From NCBI GenBank assembly GCA_944358795.1, contig CALVRW010000017.1:1-42042 (forward strand): a DNA stretch of 42,042 nucleotides, given 5' to 3'. The first letter of the stretch is position 1, and every line of letters starts with the position of its first letter. Shown here piece after piece: positions 1-7,138 of this stretch. The notes beneath the pieces are model-generated. The model saw nothing but the letters and a program-made list of their open reading frames with translations, made no database searches and had not been told where the DNA came from. This stretch comes from an uncultured Bacilli bacterium. GTDB taxonomy: Bacteria > Bacillota_I > Bacilli_A > RF39 > UBA660. Position numbers and translations under genes: made by a program.

Positions 1-65
1 AATTCGGCTTGAACAACCTCATTATACCACGTCGCGATACCCTCGTTTTACTTAAGTATTAATCT

Positions 66-89
66 CACTCGCATAGCGAGTGGTTTTTT
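66..89 (+). terminator. Rho-independent terminator, followed by a second hairpin
   Basis: A 7-bp stem CACTCGC/GCGAGTG with loop ATA is followed by GTTTTTT. Immediately downstream an 8-bp hairpin GTATCACC/GGTGATAC (90-110) has no U-tract. The gene it would terminate lies to the left of the window. Bases 1-60 contain no feature I recognise. Confidence 0.7.
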
Positions 90-124
90 GTATCACCGCA
101 GAGGTGATACATCCTAAAGGTTAA

Positions 125-148
125 TAAAAAGGAGTTCTAAAAACTCCT
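125..148 (-). terminator. Terminator of the short repeat-protein gene
   Basis: Read on the minus strand, AGGAGTT/AACTCCT with a 5-base loop is followed by TTTTT. It lies just after the stop of the 177-residue repeat protein. Confidence 0.75.
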
Positions 149-161
149 ATGTTATTTTATA

Positions 162-695
162 TTATCGACGTTTTATTTTTTGAGTACCATTTCCATTAAC
201 TTTATTCTTTTTCCTCACTTTTTTATCAAAATTAGGAAGTAATATATTCATAATAAATGGATAAACATAATGCATATTTTCAGCTTTAAAAATCACAGAT
301 GTTAATTTTGGAATATTTGCAACTTCAATATTTTTTGCAAATTCATAGATATAACGAGGACGTTCGGTTGCAATTATCACATCTTCTAATTTTTCTATGT
401 CTGCACCTTCAATATTTCTTGCAAATTCATAGATATAACCAGCATTTCCGGTTGCAATTATCACATCTTCTAATTTTTCGATATTTGCTCCTATGACATC
501 TTTTGCAAAACGATAAATATATTCAACATTAAAATAAATATAACGAGCATCTCTTGTTGTAACTATCGCATCTTCTAATTGTTCAATTTCTTGTTTGCTA
601 AGCGACTCTTCTTTCCTTTTTACATATTCATAAATCTTACACGCTTTACTTTTATTCGTTGATTCCATAACGTTATCCATGATATCCTTGTTCAT
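162..695 (-). CDS. Short 28-residue-repeat solenoid protein (177 aa)
   Basis: Function unknown. A capping segment (about residues 17-46, IYEYVKRKEE...LSKQEIEQLEDAI) is followed by about three units of the 28-residue repeat Y-I-Y-x-F-A-[KR]-[DN]-[IV]-x-[GV]-A-[ND]-I-x-K-L-x-x-x-I-I-A-T-x-x-x-x, then a basic tail. Repeats of this kind probably fold as helical pairs (alpha-solenoid; inference). There is no signal peptide or membrane segment, so it is probably cytoplasmic. The cap, repeats, SD and promoter match the 569-residue neighbour, so the two are paralogues. This one looks contracted: YIYFNVEYIYRFAKD contains a duplicated YIY start, suggesting recombination within the repeats. The start is supported by AAAGGATAG about 8 nt upstream. 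Confidence 0.75.
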   Translation of the reverse strand: MNKDIMDNVMESTNKSKACKIYEYVKRKEESLSKQEIEQLEDAIVTTRDARYIYFNVEYIYRFAKDVIGANIEKLEDVIIATGNAGYIYEFARNIEGADIEKLEDVIIATERPRYIYEFAKNIEVANIPKLTSVIFKAENMHYVYPFIMNILLPNFDKKVRKKNKVNGNGTQKIKRR

Positions 696-721
696 TTTTG
701 TCTATCCTTTCACTTAAATTT

Positions 722-750
722 ACAATAACGTTATATGATTTCTTTGTCAA
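722..750 (-). promoter_or_regulatory. SigmaA promoter of the short repeat-protein gene, with palindrome
   Basis: TTGACA (745-750), a 17-nt spacer and TATTGT (722-727). The palindrome ATAACGTTAT (725-734) overlaps the -10 and recurs at 667-676 inside the first codons. The 569-residue paralogue has the same promoter with ATAACATTAT in the same place. Confidence 0.7.
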
Positions 751-781
751 TTTTTTTTAATAAAGCAATTTCCTAGTATAT

Positions 782-818
782 AAAAAAAGGAGTCTTTATT
801 GTTTTTAAGTCTCCTTTT
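782..818 (-). terminator. Terminator of the long repeat-protein gene
   Basis: On the minus strand, AAAAGGAG/CTCCTTTT is extended by CTT/AAG past one mismatch and followed by a T-rich run. Confidence 0.7.
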
Positions 819-832
819 ACTTTATCATTTTA

Positions 833-854
833 TTGCAACTTCAATATTTTTTGC
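833..854. repeat. 22-bp copy of repeat-protein coding sequence outside the gene
   Basis: These 22 bases are identical to 317-338, which lie inside the coding region of the 177-residue paralogue (segment AKNIEVA). Here they lie just after the stop codon of the 569-residue gene. They look like a remnant of recombination or gene conversion between the two genes. Confidence 0.7.
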
Positions 855-855
855 T

Positions 856-2565
856 TTACCAATGTTTAACTTTCTGATTTCCTCTTGTATTTATTTCAAA
901 TTTTTCTCGAATATACGCAAAATATTTTGCACTAGAAAGTAGTTTTAATTTATCTGCACCTACTACATTTTCTGCAAAAGCATAAATCCAGTTAATATCC
1001 CTTGTTTCAATAATTGCTTCTTCTAATTTCTCAATATTAGCGCCTATTACGTCTTTTCCAAAATGATAGATATAGTTAGCATCCAGATTTTTAATAATCA
1101 CATCTTCTAATTTTTCGATATTGGCACCATTTACATCTCTTGCAAAAGTATAGATATAATGTCTATCTCGAGTTGCAATTATCGCTTCTTCTAATTTTTC
1201 TATGTTTGCTCCTGTTATATCACTTGCAAATCGATAGATATATTCTGCATTTTCTGTCTTAATAATCGAGTCTTCTAGCTTTTCAATATCAACACCTTGT
1301 ACATCTCTTGCAAAATGATAAATGTAATCGGCATTTCCAGTTGTCATAATTACGTCTTCTAATTTTTGAATATTCGCGCTTTTGATATCTCTCGCAAACT
1401 GATAGATAGATTCCGCATTTCCTATCTTAATAATGGTCGCTTCTAATTTTCGAATATTTGCACCTGTTACATCTTTTGCAAAATGATAAATATAATTTGC
1501 ATTTTCAGTTTGAGTGATCGCTTCTTCTAATTTTTGCGTATTTGCTCTTTTAATATCTTTAGTAAACTGATAGATATATTTCGCATTTCCTATTGTAATC
1601 ATCACGTCTTCTAATTTTTGGATATTTGTACCTTTTACATCTTTGGCGAAATGATAAATATAGTACGCATCTTGCGTTGCAATCATCGCTTCTTCCAATT
1701 TTTCGATATTTGCTCCGTTAATATCTCTGGCAAATTCATAGATCGTTCCGGCTTTTCCTGTCTGAATAATTGGTTCTTCTAATTTTGCAATATTGGCTCC
1801 TTTAACGTCTCTTGCAAATGAATAAATAGAAGCAATATCTTTAGTTTTGATTATTGCATTTTCTAACTTTTCAATATTAGCTCCCTTAACATTTTTTGCG
1901 AACTGATAAATGTAGTCTTTATATCCTGCTGTTATAATTACTTCTTCTAATCTCTCTATATTTGTTCCTTTAATATCTCTCGCGAACTGATAGATAGATT
2001 CAATATTTCGAGTTTCAATTATCGCATTCTCTAATTTTTTGAGATTAGTTCCGTTAATATCCTTTGCAAATTGATAGAGATAACCAGCATTTCTAGTTTC
2101 AATCATTGCCGTTTCTAACTTTTCGATATCGGCTCCTTTAACATCTTTTGCAAATTCATAGATAGATTTTGCATTCCCTGTTGCAATAATAACCATTTCC
2201 AACTTTTTAATATTGGCTCCCTTAACATCTTTCGCAAATTGATAAATAAATTCAGTATCTACCCTCATTATAATCATCGCATCTTCTAATCGATCTATAT
2301 GAGCTCCTTTAACGTTTTTTGCAAATTCATAGATATAATTTACATTTCCAGTTACAATCATTGCTGTTTCTAACTTTTCGATATTGACACCGTTAATATC
2401 TTTTGCAAACTGATAGATATAGTCAACATTCCCTGTTGCAATCATTGCATCTTCTAATTTTCCAATTTCTTTCTTACTAAGTAATTCTTCATTTTTATAT
2501 GCATATTCATAAATTTCACATGCACTACATCCACTAATTAACTTATTAATATAATCTGCATTCAT
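856..2565 (-). CDS. Long 28-residue-repeat solenoid protein (569 aa)
   Basis: Function unknown. It has a 48-residue N-terminal cap, then 17 tandem repeats of 28 residues (one has 29), then a 44-residue C-terminal region starting with a partial repeat. The repeat consensus is [YS]-I-Y-x-F-A-[KR]-D-[IV]-x-G-[AT]-N-I-x-K-L-E-[DE]-x-I-I-x-T-x-[ND]-x-x. Tyr, Phe, Ile and Leu positions are almost invariant, while positions 4, 10 and the last four vary, as in binding solenoids (ankyrin/HEAT-like; analogy only). No signal peptide or catalytic motif is visible. It is transcribed separately from the rhomboid gene upstream, which has its own terminator. AAGGTGA sits about 5 nt before the ATG. Copy number may vary between strains. 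Confidence 0.8.
   Translation of the reverse strand: MNADYINKLISGCSACEIYEYAYKNEELLSKKEIGKLEDAMIATGNVDYIYQFAKDINGVNIEKLETAMIVTGNVNYIYEFAKNVKGAHIDRLEDAMIIMRVDTEFIYQFAKDVKGANIKKLEMVIIATGNAKSIYEFAKDVKGADIEKLETAMIETRNAGYLYQFAKDINGTNLKKLENAIIETRNIESIYQFARDIKGTNIERLEEVIITAGYKDYIYQFAKNVKGANIEKLENAIIKTKDIASIYSFARDVKGANIAKLEEPIIQTGKAGTIYEFARDINGANIEKLEEAMIATQDAYYIYHFAKDVKGTNIQKLEDVMITIGNAKYIYQFTKDIKRANTQKLEEAITQTENANYIYHFAKDVTGANIRKLEATIIKIGNAESIYQFARDIKSANIQKLEDVIMTTGNADYIYHFARDVQGVDIEKLEDSIIKTENAEYIYRFASDITGANIEKLEEAIIATRDRHYIYTFARDVNGANIEKLEDVIIKNLDANYIYHFGKDVIGANIEKLEEAIIETRDINWIYAFAENVVGADKLKLLSSAKYFAYIREKFEINTRGNQKVKHW
991..2421 (-). repeat. 84-bp tandem coding repeats (17 units)
   Basis: Seventeen in-frame units of 84 bp (one of 87 bp) encode the solenoid. 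Units differ at many synonymous and non-synonymous positions, so the array is old rather than a recent slippage product. Confidence 0.85.
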
Positions 2566-2592
2566 CTATGTTCACCTTTTTCATTTCCGTAT

Positions 2593-2621
2593 ACAATAAC
2601 ATTATATAGTTATTTTGTCAA
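2593..2621 (-). promoter_or_regulatory. SigmaA promoter of the long repeat-protein gene
   Basis: TTGACA (2616-2621), 17-nt spacer, TATTGT (2593-2598). ATAACATTAT overlaps the -10 as in the paralogous promoter. Confidence 0.7.
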
Positions 2622-2667
2622 TTTATTTGTAACAAAGTAAACCCAATTATAAATATATAAATTTAAC

Positions 2668-2697
2668 AAAAATAACACCTATGATTGGTGTTATTTC
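2668..2697 (-). terminator. Terminator after the rhomboid gene
   Basis: On the minus strand, AAATAACACC/GGTGTTATTT with a 7-base loop is followed by TTTG. The stem includes the end of the rhomboid gene. Confidence 0.7.
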
Positions 2698-3848
2698 ATA
2701 AATCCCATAAAGATTAAAAATGCTACATAGATGATACTAACAATCCACCCATTTACTTTATCCATCGTTGTTGACTTGTATTTTACTCCAACAGCCATTG
2801 CCATAAAAGTACCTCCAACAAGTCCTCCAATATGAGCTGAATTATCAATTCCTGGAAGCATAAATCCGATTAATAAATTTAGAATCACGATTGGAATAAT
2901 TTGTGATTTCATAACATTTCCAAGATAAACACGATAATGATATCCAAAATATAATAAAGCTCCTAGAAGTCCAAAGATAGCTCCACTTGCTCCAGCACTA
3001 ATACTTTCACTAAATACAATAGAAAGTAAGCTTCCACAAATCGCGCTAAATAAGTAAATTAGTAAATACTTTGTTTTACCAAAAAAACTTTCTAACTGTG
3101 GACCAATTACATATAAAGCATACATATTGACAAGTAAATGAACGATACCAATATGAAGGAATGCACAAGTAAGTAAACGCCATGGTTCTCCATTTAATAC
3201 TAAAAATTTATAATTTGCTCCAAAGGCAAGTAACGTTGAAATATGGGTACTTCCTTTTCCTAAAATATACATAAGAGCAAATAGAATTACATTTATTGCA
3301 ATTATGGTATAAGTAATAATTGGTTTTTTCATAGTAAATACGTCTTCTGCTTTTGCCGCATCTACTTCATTTTTCGCACTAATATCTTGTGTTAACTTCA
3401 TAAATAATTCTAATCCTTCTTCTTTAAACTCTGTTTCCTTCGTAATCGATGGAAATACTTCTTTTACAAGAGGACAAGCATTAATATCTTCGATTTCACT
3501 TAATCGCACACAAGTTAAATTACCATTTTTTTGTTCTTGTTTTTCAAATTCAACATTATCTCCTAAATTTAAATAAACACATAATACATTCATTTTCCAA
3601 GATAACATTTTCTTTTTTATTCGTTTCGTTATTTTTTTTGTTTTAAATAAATCAAATCCAAATTGTTCATTATTATGAATATAGTCTGTTACAATTCTAA
3701 CGATATGGTAAGGACTTTCTAAATTTTCTAACCATATCTCATTTTTTGCTCCTTGTAATACAATGGGATTATAACCTTGTTCTGTAATAAAGTAATGTAG
3801 TAATTTCATTACTAATTCATCTGTTTTATTTACCACTACATCATTCAT
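2691..3848 (-). CDS. Rhomboid-family intramembrane serine protease
   Basis: Predicted membrane protease that cleaves transmembrane segments. The N-terminal ~170 residues are soluble, followed by a hydrophobic core from about residue 174 with six or seven membrane segments. Family landmarks are present: WRLLTCAFLHIGIVHLLVNM (HxxxN-type), catalytic Ser288 in GASGAIFGLLG and catalytic His339 in NSAHIGG. The layout resembles B. subtilis YqgP/GluP, but at 385 residues there is no room for the C-terminal TPR domain of that protein. It is the last gene of the lspA-rluD-rhomboid cluster. Its AGGGGGG SD overlaps the stop codon of rluD, so translation is probably coupled. Substrates cannot be inferred. 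Confidence 0.9.
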   Translation of the reverse strand: MNDVVVNKTDELVMKLLHYFITEQGYNPIVLQGAKNEIWLENLESPYHIVRIVTDYIHNNEQFGFDLFKTKKITKRIKKKMLSWKMNVLCVYLNLGDNVEFEKQEQKNGNLTCVRLSEIEDINACPLVKEVFPSITKETEFKEEGLELFMKLTQDISAKNEVDAAKAEDVFTMKKPIITYTIIAINVILFALMYILGKGSTHISTLLAFGANYKFLVLNGEPWRLLTCAFLHIGIVHLLVNMYALYVIGPQLESFFGKTKYLLIYLFSAICGSLLSIVFSESISAGASGAIFGLLGALLYFGYHYRVYLGNVMKSQIIPIVILNLLIGFMLPGIDNSAHIGGLVGGTFMAMAVGVKYKSTTMDKVNGWIVSIIYVAFLIFMGFMK

Positions 3849-3858
3849 TGTATCCCCC

Positions 3859-4752
3859 CTAACTTTCTTGTTTTAAAATATCTTGTATTTTAGTAAAACA
3901 TTCTGGTAGTTCACTATCAAATTCCATATATTTTCCCGTTGTTGGGTGATGAAACCCTAATACCTTTGCATGTAGGCATTGTCCTGTTTCATCAAATTTC
4001 TTTCTTCTACCATACACAGGATCATTTACGACTGGGTATCCAATATAATCCATGTGTACCCTAATTTGATGTGTTCTACCTGTTTCTAATTTTAATTCAA
4101 TTAATGTAGCATTCTTATATCGTTCTAATACTCTAAAATGGGTAATAGAATCTTTACTATTGAAACTCGTAACAGCTTGTTTTTTACGATCATTTGGATC
4201 TCTTCCAATTGGCGCATCAATCGTACCGGTATCATTTTTAATAACACCCCATACTAAAGCATAATATACTCTCACAGTTGTTTTTTCTTCTAATTGTTTT
4301 GCTAGTATTTCATGCGCTTTATTATTTTTTGCAACCATCAAAAGCCCAGTAGTATCTGCATCAATACGATGAACAATTCCTGGTCTAAATTCTCCATTTA
4401 CATCACTTAATTTAGAATGGTATAAAAGCCCATTTACAAGTGTTCCATGCGTATTCCCTACTCCTGGATGAACAACTACTCCATTTGCTTTATTGACAAC
4501 AATTACATCATCATCTTCATAGACAATATCCAAATCCATTTTCTCTGGTGTCGCATGTATTTCTTCTTCTACATACTCTTCTGTATGAATCTGATCTTCT
4601 TCTTTTACTACATAACTTGCTTTTACTGCTTTCCCATTTACTGTTACATCACCATTTTTAATCATCTTCGCAATTTTACTACGAGATAATTCTAAATGTT
4701 CCATTAAATAAGAATCTATTCTATTTCCACCATCAGTTACAATGATTTCCAT
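3859..4752 (-). CDS. rluD: RluA-family pseudouridine synthase (RluD/YlyB type)
   Basis: Converts uridine to pseudouridine in structured RNA, by family most likely 23S rRNA. An S4 RNA-binding domain (about residues 12-60) is followed by the RluA catalytic domain. The signature HRIDADTTGLLMVAK carries catalytic Asp131. The length of 297 aa is normal. The start codon directly abuts the lspA stop (TAAATG). The lspA-rluD pair is conserved in Bacillota (lspA-ylyB in B. subtilis). The exact target uridines cannot be read from sequence, so the symbol is by family. Confidence 0.9.
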   Translation of the reverse strand: MEIIVTDGGNRIDSYLMEHLELSRSKIAKMIKNGDVTVNGKAVKASYVVKEEDQIHTEEYVEEEIHATPEKMDLDIVYEDDDVIVVNKANGVVVHPGVGNTHGTLVNGLLYHSKLSDVNGEFRPGIVHRIDADTTGLLMVAKNNKAHEILAKQLEEKTTVRVYYALVWGVIKNDTGTIDAPIGRDPNDRKKQAVTSFNSKDSITHFRVLERYKNATLIELKLETGRTHQIRVHMDYIGYPVVNDPVYGRRKKFDETGQCLHAKVLGFHHPTTGKYMEFDSELPECFTKIQDILKQES

Positions 4753-5202
4753 TTAATCACGCTCCTTAAACGTCTCTATCATAATAAAGAATACCGAAAT
4801 TACAATACAAATATCTGCTAAATTAAAGATAGGAAAATGATATTCTAGTAATTGGAAAGATAAATAATCAACAACGTATCCTAAAAAAATACGATCAAAT
4901 AAATTTCCAAGAATTCCACCAATTAATAAGCTGAGACTTATTTGTTCCATCAATTTAAATTGTTTTCCTTTCATAAAATAAACATAGATGATTCCTAAAA
5001 AAAGTACTGTCATGAGAATTAAAAAAATGCGATTCCCACTTAATACACTAAAAGCTGCTCCATCATTATGAATATTCGTAATAGAAAAAAAATTAGGAAT
5101 GACAGAAACAGTTTCACCAAGTGGTATTACTTGCGTAATGACAACCTTAATGAAACGATCCATTACAAATACAATACTACTTAGTAATAAAATAAGTCCC
5201 AT
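4753..5202 (-). CDS. lspA: Lipoprotein signal peptidase II
   Basis: Membrane aspartic protease that removes signal peptides from prolipoproteins. Four hydrophobic segments are visible, with NDGAAFSV, the GGILGNLFDR...GYVVDYLSF block and FNLADICI; the two catalytic Asp lie in the last two. I choose the ATG giving MGLILLLSS (149 aa). The in-frame GTG nine bases upstream is itself part of the SD (AGGTGA, about 6 nt before this ATG). A TGATATAAT promoter element fused to the miaB terminator lies just upstream. Confidence 0.93.
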   Translation of the reverse strand: MGLILLLSSIVFVMDRFIKVVITQVIPLGETVSVIPNFFSITNIHNDGAAFSVLSGNRIFLILMTVLFLGIIYVYFMKGKQFKLMEQISLSLLIGGILGNLFDRIFLGYVVDYLSFQLLEYHFPIFNLADICIVISVFFIMIETFKERD

Positions 5203-5218
5203 AAAATTCACCTAACTT

Positions 5219-5258
5219 ATTATATCAAAAAATGATTGGTTAGAAAAGTCCAATCATT
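5219..5258 (-). promoter_or_regulatory. Fused miaB terminator and lspA promoter
   Basis: Stem AATGATTGG/CCAATCATT (5231-5239, 5250-5258) overlaps the miaB stop. Its U-tract runs straight into the extended -10 TGATATAAT (TATAAT at 5219-5224). No good -35 is visible. Confidence 0.7.
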
Positions 5259-6672
5259 TCATTTTACCATTCATACTCCATGTTTTCACATCTGTAATTT
5301 CAACATCAACTATTTTTCCAATGTTGGAAGCATCCCCTTCAACATTCACTAATTTCATCGTATCAGTATATCCCATTAATTTTGTTTCGTCATTTTCACT
5401 ATATCCTTCAATTAATACTGGAACTACTTTTCCTAGATATGCTTCATTCGCTTCTTTTGAATATTTATTTACTAATTCATTTAAACGATGTAAGCGTTCA
5501 TTTTTTACTTCTAATGGAACATCATCTACCATTTTTGCAGCTGGTGTTCCAACTCTAGGAGAAAAGATAAAAGTAAAAGCAGAATCATACTTACATGTAT
5601 TGACAACATCTAATGTTTCTTCAAAGTCTTCTTCTGTTTCTCCTGGAAATCCTACAATAATATCCGTTGTAATAGAAGAATAAGGAAGTACTTCTTTTAA
5701 CTTATGAAATAAATCTAAATAACTTTCTTTTGTATATCTTCGACCCATTAATTTTAAGATACGATCACTACCACTTTGTAATGGTAAATGAATATATGGC
5801 ATAATATTATCATATTTACCAATTACTTCAATCATCTTATCGGTAAAATCCCATGGATGACTTGTTACAAAACGAAGTCTTGGAATTCCCGTTTTCGCAA
5901 CATCCTCTAATAAATCTTCCATGCCATAATCAATCTCTAAATCTTTTCCATAAGCATTTACATTTTGTCCAAGTAATGTTACTTCTTGATATCCTTCTTT
6001 AATTAACTCTTTTACTTCTTCAATAATAAAATGAGGCTTACGACTACGTTGTTTTCCTCTTGTATAAGGAACAATACAATAAGTACAGAACTTATCACAT
6101 CCATACATAATATTAACCCATGCTTTATATTTACTATCACGTTTTACAGGAATATTTTCAATGACATCCCCTTCAATACTAAGAACATCAATATTTAATT
6201 TTTTTGTTTCCATACTTGTTTTTAATATACTTGGTAATTTATGAATATTATGAGTACCAAATACAATGTCTAACCATTTATATTTTTCTAATATTTCATC
6301 TACTACTACTTCTTCTTGAGCCATACATCCACAAATACCAGCAATTAAATCTGGTTTTGTTTCTTTCATATGTTTAATTCTACCAACCATTCCAAATACT
6401 TTATTATGAGCATTTTCTCTAATGGCACAAGTATTTAATAAAATTAAATCTGCATCTTCCATTGAAGTCGCTTCTGTAAAACTCATATCTTCTAAAATTG
6501 CTTTAATATTTTCACTATCATGTTCATTCATTTGACATCCATAAGTTTTTACAAAGTATTTTTTCCCTTTTCCAAGTTCTACTAAATCATGACTAATAAT
6601 ATAATCATTTGTTTTTGTAACAACTTCTTTTTTTGTTCTAATTCTTGCTTCTTTTAAATTTGGTAATTGCAC
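5254..6672 (-). CDS. miaB: tRNA-2-methylthio-N6-dimethylallyladenosine synthase
   Basis: Radical-SAM methylthiotransferase that adds the 2-methylthio group to i6A37 of tRNAs reading UNN codons. The N-terminal UPF0004 domain supplies Cys46 (YGCQMNE), Cys82 (NTCAIRENA) and Cys116 (GCMAQEE). The radical-SAM cluster is C192-x3-C196-x2-C199 (GCDKFCTYC), with a C-terminal TRAM domain. The length of 472 aa is normal. The start is GTG (MQLPNLKEAR), with a weak GGTG-type SD. A TGATACAAT -10-like element lies upstream. It is transcribed alone, ending at the hairpin next to lspA. Confidence 0.95.
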   Translation of the reverse strand: MQLPNLKEARIRTKKEVVTKTNDYIISHDLVELGKGKKYFVKTYGCQMNEHDSENIKAILEDMSFTEATSMEDADLILLNTCAIRENAHNKVFGMVGRIKHMKETKPDLIAGICGCMAQEEVVVDEILEKYKWLDIVFGTHNIHKLPSILKTSMETKKLNIDVLSIEGDVIENIPVKRDSKYKAWVNIMYGCDKFCTYCIVPYTRGKQRSRKPHFIIEEVKELIKEGYQEVTLLGQNVNAYGKDLEIDYGMEDLLEDVAKTGIPRLRFVTSHPWDFTDKMIEVIGKYDNIMPYIHLPLQSGSDRILKLMGRRYTKESYLDLFHKLKEVLPYSSITTDIIVGFPGETEEDFEETLDVVNTCKYDSAFTFIFSPRVGTPAAKMVDDVPLEVKNERLHRLNELVNKYSKEANEAYLGKVVPVLIEGYSENDETKLMGYTDTMKLVNVEGDASNIGKIVDVEITDVKTWSMNGKMK

Positions 6673-6741
6673 ATTTACACCAACTTTCTTAACGAATAGA
6701 TTGTATCACATATCAACTATTTAAGCAATATTCCATATTGT

Positions 6742-6769
6742 AAAAAGATTCGTAACTAGTACGAACCTT
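6742..6769. terminator. Terminator after the small membrane-protein gene
   Basis: AAGATTCGTA/TACGAACCTT form a 10-bp stem (one G-T pair on the minus-strand RNA) with T-runs on both sides, so it could work in both directions. Confidence 0.7.
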
Positions 6770-6773
6770 TTTG

Positions 6774-7130
6774 CTATTTTTCACATCCATCATCTTTACA
6801 ACTAGACGCAAATCCAGTTGCGATAAGTGTATAAGTATTATTTTCAACATCAACTTCATAATACGAATTTGATTTATTGGTCTTTTTATCAGTAATCGTA
6901 ACTTTATAAGTTCCATCTTCTTGTTTTTCAGGTTTACCATATAGGAACTCTTCTTCGTTCTTATTCTCTTCAATTATTTTTTCAACTTTTAATTCAATTT
7001 TCTTTTGTTCCTCTTCTTTACGAATACGTTCTTTTTCTTTCTGGTTAGAATAACCAAGAACAAAGATTCCAATCGTTCCGATTAAAAGGATTACTCCAAG
7101 TATAATTGCTATTATTTTCTTTTCTTTCAT
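6774..7130 (-). CDS. Small single-pass membrane protein of the prepilin operon (118 aa)
   Basis: Not recognised. There is an N-terminal membrane anchor (about residues 4-26, IIAIILGVILLIGTIGIFVLG), then a charged Lys/Glu-rich stalk (about 30-60, probably coiled coil), then a small domain, EDGTYKVTITDKKTNKSNSYYEVDVENNTYTLI, that looks like a PepSY-type or similar beta fold (weak). Two Cys lie near the end (SCKDDGCEK). The start is the ATG giving MKEKKIIAI. AGGTGAT lies 3 nt before it and overlaps the stop of the large prepilin gene, so the two are translationally linked. A role in processing or anchoring that surface protein is possible but unproven. Confidence 0.7.
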   Translation of the reverse strand: MKEKKIIAIILGVILLIGTIGIFVLGYSNQKEKERIRKEEEQKKIELKVEKIIEENKNEEEFLYGKPEKQEDGTYKVTITDKKTNKSNSYYEVDVENNTYTLIATGFASSCKDDGCEK

Positions 7131-7138
7131 ATTATCAC

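Noticed and set aside
1-60. Left edge as part of another group II intron or a tRNA
   Set aside because: No GTGYG start, domain V or cloverleaf could be found in 60 bases; too little sequence to call.
991-2421. CRISPR-like array from regular 84-bp repeats
   Set aside because: Repeats are contiguous, in frame and encode a conserved 28-residue motif without spacers.
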